Part shown: piece after piece, positions 31,393-35,659 of the stretch | How positions within the stretch are numbered: position 1 is the stretch's first letter | Layout of the letters: every line of letters begins with the position of its first letter | From: JBILVQ01 sp044370375 | Lineage (GTDB): Bacteria > Bacteroidota > Bacteroidia > UBA4408 | Direction: 5' to 3' | Assembly: GCA_044370375.1 (NCBI GenBank) | Contig: JBILVQ010000004.1 | Span: 1-35,659, forward strand | Length of the DNA: 35,659 bases | Notes under the pieces: generated by a model | What the model saw: only the letters and a program-made list of their open reading frames with translations | Told to the model about the DNA's origin: nothing | The model's database searches: none | Made by a program: the position numbers and the translations under genes

Positions 31393-31400
31393 TACATTCG
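31393..31400 (+). promoter_or_regulatory. Possible -7 box TACATTCG for the TPR gene
   Basis: TACATTCG (TTCG variant), 18 bases before the GTG start at 31419 and ten bases before an ATG of a three-codon ORF at 31411. Confidence 0.35.
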
Positions 31401-31410
31401 GGCTCCATTA

Positions 31411-31422
31411 ATGTCAAAGTGA
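31411..31422 (+). other. Three-codon ORF overlapping the TPR gene start
   Basis: ATG-TCA-AAG-TGA. Its stop overlaps the GTG start of the TPR gene (shared bases GTGA). If translated, it would act as a minicistron that couples to the TPR gene. It may be chance. Confidence 0.3.
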
Positions 31423-32171
31423 GAACTTTTCGTCAATTAATTTTTGTGCTTTTTCTATTGTTTTGCGGCTCTGTTGTTGCACAAGTCTCTGAAGGTGCAG
31501 GCAAGCCAACAGAAACTCCTGCCAAGTCGCTGGAATTGGGTATAGAAAAGTACAAGAAAAGAGATTATGTGGCCGCAATTGAATTTTTTTCAAAAGCAAT
31601 TGCATCTGATTCAATGTTTATCAATGCCTACATTTATCGTGGAATTGCTAAAGATGCTCAAGACAATTTTGCCGGTGCACTTACTGATTTTAACAAGGCC
31701 AGGAAATTAGATTCTAATGATGTTTACATTTATGTGGAGCGTTCTCAAACTTTTTTAAATTTAGGTGAACTGGAAGCAGCAGCCAAGGATTTTAGAAAAA
31801 TAATTGAATTAAATCCAAACAGTCAGGATGCCAGTGATGCTTATTACTATTTGGCGAGGATTAATTTTAAGCAGAAAAAATATGAACCCGCCATCAATTT
31901 TTACACGCGTGTATTGAAGTTCAGACCTGACGATCCGGAGGTAATGTTCTTGCGTGGAGAATGTAAATTTATGCTGGGTGATTATCGAGGTGCTATTAAA
32001 GATTTTGACTTGTCGCTGACCAAAGACGATGACAATGAATTAGCATACGCAAAAAGGGGAGAGGCAAAATTATTTCTCGAAGATAAAAAAGGCGCATGCG
32101 AGGACTTTGCCAAAGCCAAACGGAATGGCTACAAGGAGGCAGCAGAACTTATTTCTAAGAATTGTAAATAA
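31419..32171 (+). CDS. Exported TPR-repeat protein
   Basis: A 250-residue protein with a signal peptide (M-R-T-F-R-Q-L-I-F-V-L-F-L-L-F-C-G-S-V-V-A-Q) and about six tetratricopeptide repeats from residue 35 to the end. Examples are Y-V-A-A-I-E-F-F-S-K-A-I-A-S-D, F-A-G-A-L-T-D-F-N-K-A-R-K-L-D, L-E-A-A-A-K-D-F-R-K-I-I-E-L-N-P and Y-R-G-A-I-K-D-F-D-L-S-L. The last repeat has G-A-C-E-D-F-A-K-A-K-R-N-G, and the chain ends I-S-K-N-C-K, a C-terminal pattern I have seen in Bacteroidetes TPR proteins. TPRs usually scaffold protein contacts; no partner can be named. It uses a GTG start at 31419. It converges with the subtilase gene, with four bases between the stops. Confidence 0.85.
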   Translation: MRTFRQLIFVLFLLFCGSVVAQVSEGAGKPTETPAKSLELGIEKYKKRDYVAAIEFFSKAIASDSMFINAYIYRGIAKDAQDNFAGALTDFNKARKLDSNDVYIYVERSQTFLNLGELEAAAKDFRKIIELNPNSQDASDAYYYLARINFKQKKYEPAINFYTRVLKFRPDDPEVMFLRGECKFMLGDYRGAIKDFDLSLTKDDDNELAYAKRGEAKLFLEDKKGACEDFAKAKRNGYKEAAELISKNCK

Positions 32172-32175
32172 GCAA

Positions 32176-33864
32176 TTATTGCTTCACTATTTTTTGCGTT
32201 GTTTCTACCCCTTTCCCAATTACTTTTACAACATAAATTCCTGCTTCCAGATTTTCTATATTGAGTCTGATACCATTGTAGGAATTTCCTTTGTAAAATA
32301 AATTTTTCTCCTGCAATAACTTTCCAAATAAATCGAATAGTTTAACCTCTATCGTTTGAGTATCCTTTGAAAAGAAGTTTATATCTGTATAACTGAGTGT
32401 TGGGTTAGGGCCAACCGAAACCAGCATTGTTTCATTGGGTTGTTGAAGGTTTTTTCCATTTAATACGGTAAAAGCAAGGCTAAAATCAGGTATTCCATAT
32501 CCTTTTTCAAAATCCGGATTTGCATATTGATCACAACTTTCCAGAATCGCTTGCCTTAATTGCAGGTTGCTGAGCGATGGGTCTGATTGCCATAAACAGG
32601 CAGCCATTCCTGCCAGGATGGGACTTGCAAAAGAAGTTCCGTTTCCAGTTTGAATTCCTCCACCATTGTTGGCCAATACTACATCACGACCCATTGCGGC
32701 AACATCTGGCTTCACTCTTCCATCAAAACTCGGTCCTCTAGAACTAAATCCTGTAATTACCTCCATACTATCCACCGCACCTACGGCCAAAATATCTTTT
32801 GCATCAGCAGGGGCTCCAATATAATACCATGGGCTTGCTCCGCTGTTGCCAGCACTGTTCACTACCAACAAACCTTTTTGTGAGGCTTGAAAAGCTCCTT
32901 TGCTGGCAATGGATGTATTGCCATCCATATCATCATATATCCAATTCATAGCTGGGTTGTCGAACGTAGTATAACCCAAGGAGGAATTAATGATATCAGC
33001 TCCTGCACTATCGGCATATTCTGCTGCGCAAACCCAATTGAATTCTTCAATCAGATATTCTGTATCAACATCTTCCGAACGCAATAATAGATACTCAGCA
33101 TAGGGGGCAGTTCCAACCAACATTCCCGGCATGTTAGCTGCCATGGTAGATAAAACAAGGGCACCATGGTTATTGTCATCGAAAACATTGTTGTTACGCG
33201 ACACAAAATCCCAGGTGGATAACAATCTCCCACTTTGCATTAAACTATCGAAAGCAGGATTTGCATTTACATTCCAGAATCCTCCATCAATAACGGCAAT
33301 TAACATCCCCTCGCCACGATACCCTCCTTGATGCAACAAATCTCCCTGAAGCATGTTGATCTGACGAAGCGATGGGCCATAAGCGAACGAATTTTGCGGT
33401 GCATGAATGGGTTGTATAAAATTTTTAGTAACCGAGGTTTCTTCCTGCCACTTCTCAATGGGAGCCTGACCGTTCAATTTAATTTTTACATTCACCACCT
33501 GATTCACAAAAGGAAGTCCGGATAGGGTAGCTGGAAGCGTTGAATCAGCTGAATAGACAGAAATGGCATTAAGCCACTTTGACTTGTTTAGTAGCTGAAA
33601 GCCTCTGGCCACCACCGAATCAATATAGGCCTGATGCACGGGCAAATCCATACTATCAACGGCAATTTGATGGGTTTGTCTTCTAGAAATAGCTCTGCTG
33701 CTGAGATAATCTGCCGGAGTGGCGAAGCTAAAGTTACTATTCCCTTTATCGCTAAAGTAAATTACCCAGGAATTTGGGGAAGCAACTTGAGCATTTGATT
33801 GAAACGAAAAAAGTTGTATCAGCAATAATACAACAAGCAGATTTTTAGTTTTATTCTTTTCCAT
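32176..33864 (-). CDS. Subtilisin-like S8 protease with T9SS sorting domain
   Basis: A 562-residue secreted serine protease. The signal peptide is residues 1-26 (ends S-N-A-Q). A propeptide-like region (about 27-180) follows. The catalytic triad fits D193 (I-A-V-I-D-G-G), H233 (N-N-H-G-A-L-V) and S411 (G-T-S-F-A-S-P), with the oxyanion Asn in N-S-A-G-N-S-G (N340). K-P-D-V-A-A precedes the serine block, as in the family. From about 480 a type A T9SS sorting domain follows (V-G-P-N-P-T-L, L-F-D-L-F-G-K, A-G-I-Y-V-V-K-V), so it is probably secreted and surface-attached. The ATG at 33864 overlaps the end of the upstream lipoprotein gene by 14 bases. Substrate is unknown. Confidence 0.93.
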   Translation of the reverse strand: MEKNKTKNLLVVLLLIQLFSFQSNAQVASPNSWVIYFSDKGNSNFSFATPADYLSSRAISRRQTHQIAVDSMDLPVHQAYIDSVVARGFQLLNKSKWLNAISVYSADSTLPATLSGLPFVNQVVNVKIKLNGQAPIEKWQEETSVTKNFIQPIHAPQNSFAYGPSLRQINMLQGDLLHQGGYRGEGMLIAVIDGGFWNVNANPAFDSLMQSGRLLSTWDFVSRNNNVFDDNNHGALVLSTMAANMPGMLVGTAPYAEYLLLRSEDVDTEYLIEEFNWVCAAEYADSAGADIINSSLGYTTFDNPAMNWIYDDMDGNTSIASKGAFQASQKGLLVVNSAGNSGASPWYYIGAPADAKDILAVGAVDSMEVITGFSSRGPSFDGRVKPDVAAMGRDVVLANNGGGIQTGNGTSFASPILAGMAACLWQSDPSLSNLQLRQAILESCDQYANPDFEKGYGIPDFSLAFTVLNGKNLQQPNETMLVSVGPNPTLSYTDINFFSKDTQTIEVKLFDLFGKLLQEKNLFYKGNSYNGIRLNIENLEAGIYVVKVIGKGVETTQKIVKQ

Positions 33865-34558
33865 GGGTTAAATAGGTGTAGGTGTAATCAAAACCATAAT
33901 CAACTCTTGACCGAAGTGGTTTGGTGTAATCTACAATACTGTCGCGGTCCTCAAGATAAACAAACTTTTTGTAAACGAGGCCGATTTTTTTAGCAAAAAC
34001 TTCATAAGCCACCTCCAGCCTGATTAAATTTGAATCGGCTTTTTGTTTCACCAGAAGGGTTGAATCAAAAGAAACGGATGCAAGGTTTAAGGCTTGTCCG
34101 GCTGATTCAATTTTATAATCCTGCCTACCAAGGGCATTAAACCTGTTACCATCCCAAACAATATTTTTTTTTGCGGGAAAAGAGATCTTTACGAATCTTT
34201 GGTTTTCTTCTGTTTTTTCTGCTGAGCTTGGGTTAAGGTTGGCGGTCCAAACATCTTGAATTTCCCAATTTTCAGAAGACGATTTTCGGTAGTATCTTTC
34301 AATCCTTGCTGTTGATTGGCCGGCTGCATCGGTGAAGGTTTCTGTAACTTTTTCCTTAACCTCAAAACGAAAGGTATCAATACTTCCGGTGAAGTCGTTG
34401 TAGTATAGAGAGTCGAGCCTGTAAATGATATAGTTTCCGTTTTCCAATGGAAAATAATCATATCCAAGGTTTAAGGTAGCCGTGGTTTTTTTTTTACACG
34501 AATACAAAATGCCACTTAGTAATAGTGCTTGAATAAGGATAATGGCAAAGCATCTCAT
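33851..34558 (-). CDS. Lipoprotein of unknown function
   Basis: A 235-residue putative lipoprotein. The signal ends G-I-L-Y-S-C-K-K-K (Cys21). The mature part starts L-G-Y-D-Y-F-P-L-E-N-G-N-Y-I-I-Y-R-L-D-S, a beta-type opening I associate with Bacteroidetes lipoproteins, and continues with alternating charged strands and no recognised domain. Its ATG shares a base with the stop of mnmA (TAATG), and its end overlaps the T9SS subtilase by 14 bases, so all three are probably one translationally coupled unit. It may be an envelope partner of the subtilase, but that is inferred from position only. Confidence 0.78.
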   Translation of the reverse strand: MRCFAIILIQALLLSGILYSCKKKTTATLNLGYDYFPLENGNYIIYRLDSLYYNDFTGSIDTFRFEVKEKVTETFTDAAGQSTARIERYYRKSSSENWEIQDVWTANLNPSSAEKTEENQRFVKISFPAKKNIVWDGNRFNALGRQDYKIESAGQALNLASVSFDSTLLVKQKADSNLIRLEVAYEVFAKKIGLVYKKFVYLEDRDSIVDYTKPLRSRVDYGFDYTYTYLTHGKE

Positions 34559-35659
34559 TAGTTGAAAAACTTATTAGGACTTGGTTTTTTTTCGATGAAT
34601 CCTCCGCCTACTAGGTCGTTTCCTTCGTAAAAAACTGCAGATTGACCGGGGGCTATGGCTTTTACTTTTTCATGAAAAAGCACTTTTAGTTTACCTTGGT
34701 CTTCACGGATACTTGCCATGGTACCCTGATCTTTGTATCGAATTCTGGTAAGGAAATCAGTTTTGTTTTCAAGATTTGGATACTTGATCAAATTATAATT
34801 TCTAACCCACATTTCCTGGGCTTCCAAGTCTTCAAGGGTTCCCAGAATAACAGTATTTGTTTCTGGAATTATCTCGGTAACAAAGGCCGGAAAACCTAAG
34901 GCAATGTCCAATCCTTTGCGTTGACCTATGGTGTAAAAGGGATAACCTTTATGTTTTCCTAAAACCTTTCCCTCTGTACTAACGAAAAGTCCACCGGAAA
35001 CTTTTTCATCTAAATCTTTTACCCTATGTTTTAAAAATGCGCGGTAGTCATTATCTGGTACAAAACAAATCTCATAGCTTTCACTTTTGTTGGCAAGCTC
35101 CATAAATCCTTCTTTGATGGCCATTTCTCTGATGGCTTCTTTGCGATAACCACCCAGCGGGAAAATAGTTCTTCCCAAGTTTTCCTGAGAAAGCCCCCAC
35201 AAAACATAGGATTGGTCTTTGCCTTCATCCAGGCCCTTTGAAATTACAAAGCGGTTGTTTTCTTGTCTGATTTGCGCATAATGCCCAGTTGCAATAAACT
35301 CACAATCTAATTGGTTGGCTCTTTTCAAAAGGGCTTCCCATTTAATGTGTGTATTGCATAAAACACAGGGATTGGGTGTCCTTCCTGCAAGATACTCTTC
35401 TACAAAGTTGTCAATGATGTAGTCGCCAAATTCTGCCCTTATGTCCAAAATATAGTGCGGAAATCCTCTTTCAACAGCCATTGTCCGCGCATCGTTGATA
35501 GAGTCAAGACTGCAGCAGCCGGTTTCTTTTTTCCCACTGCCTGAGCTTTCGTAGTCCCAGGTTTTCATGGTAATTCCAATCACTTCATAGCCTTCATCGT
35601 GCAACATTAAAGCAGCCATCGAACTATCAATGCCACCACTCATCGCCACCAATATTTTT
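34558..35659 (-). CDS. mnmA: tRNA 2-thiouridine(34) synthase MnmA, partial (5' end outside window)
   Basis: About 366 residues visible. It thiolates U34 of tRNAs for Lys, Glu and Gln. The first codons in the window read K-I-L-V-A-M-S-G-G-I-D-S-S, where the ATP-pyrophosphatase P-loop S-G-G-I-D-S-S matches the family. The methionine-like start at 35652 is a TTG in the middle of this strand, so the real start is beyond the right edge. Further markers are N-P-C-V-L-C-N (catalytic Cys), A-T-G-H-Y-A and E-S-Y-E-I-C-F-V-P (second catalytic Cys), and G-Q-R-K-G-L. Its TAA overlaps the lipoprotein ATG by one base. Confidence 0.94.
   Translation of the reverse strand, partial: KILVAMSGGIDSSMAALMLHDEGYEVIGITMKTWDYESSGSGKKETGCCSLDSINDARTMAVERGFPHYILDIRAEFGDYIIDNFVEEYLAGRTPNPCVLCNTHIKWEALLKRANQLDCEFIATGHYAQIRQENNRFVISKGLDEGKDQSYVLWGLSQENLGRTIFPLGGYRKEAIREMAIKEGFMELANKSESYEICFVPDNDYRAFLKHRVKDLDEKVSGGLFVSTEGKVLGKHKGYPFYTIGQRKGLDIALGFPAFVTEIIPETNTVILGTLEDLEAQEMWVRNYNLIKYPNLENKTDFLTRIRYKDQGTMASIREDQGKLKVLFHEKVKAIAPGQSAVFYEGNDLVGGGFIEKKPSPNKFFN

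Noticed and set aside
32170..32195. Possible terminator between the TPR and subtilase genes (AAGCA/TGCTT then T run)
   Set aside because: The stem is only about five strong pairs and A/T-rich, too weak to call as a terminator.
1..35659. CRISPR array, tRNA/rRNA genes, IS element or phage genes
   Set aside because: I saw no spaced direct repeats, no tRNA cloverleaf with CCA-type end, no transposase or integrase motifs, and no phage structural proteins.

Overview
The window is a moderately AT-rich, gene-dense piece of a Bacteroidota (Bacteroidetes) chromosome. The evidence is three proteins ending in type IX secretion (T9SS) sorting domains (3030-3746, 3922-5826, 32176-33864), a gliding-motility lipoprotein GldH at the left edge, a DUF6029-like outer-membrane barrel, PSP1/RicT beside holB, and repeated Bacteroidetes-type -7 boxes (TAnnTTTG) close to start codons. 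I see no tRNA, rRNA, CRISPR array, IS element, phage gene or plasmid gene. No gene-free gap exceeds about 225 bases. Most genes are housekeeping, and only a few neighbourhoods look accessory or under-described.

Layout. 1-3746 (minus): a small T9SS cargo protein, then holB, ricT and gldH, the last cut by the window edge. 3867-8247: an Omp28-like T9SS protein carrying a CPPC pair (minus, with a hairpin terminator), divergent from a TlpA/ResA-like thioredoxin and a DUF6029-like outer-membrane protein (plus). Together with the small cargo protein (a Cys-x3-Cys pair) this looks like a cell-envelope thiol/redox locus, and it is the best candidate here for an undescribed system. 8417-11283: a TIGR01777 epimerase, an orphan SiaC-like (DUF1987) phosphoprotein, an MprF/AglD-type membrane protein and an ArsC/Spx-like protein. 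11397-19423 (plus): an EamA transporter, a tight yicC-gmk-recG-aroB run, then pheT. 19432-22058: a small lipoprotein facing pheT, and ppiD with its own terminator.

22159-28044 (minus): fbp, mfd and an RhlE-type DEAD-box helicase that must start at TTG, preceded by a possible 21-codon leader ORF. 28224-32171 (plus): GNAT acetyltransferase, aspartate kinase, a GT-C-like multi-pass membrane protein, and a TPR protein whose GTG start overlaps a three-codon ORF. 32176-35659 (minus): mnmA (5' end beyond the window), a lipoprotein and a T9SS subtilase, joined by 1- and 14-base overlaps.

Several obvious long ORFs need their starts moved inward. The corrected starts often fall only 4-20 bases after a TAnnTTTG box, so several mRNAs here are probably leaderless or nearly so. 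Functions come from motif recognition by eye; no database search was run.
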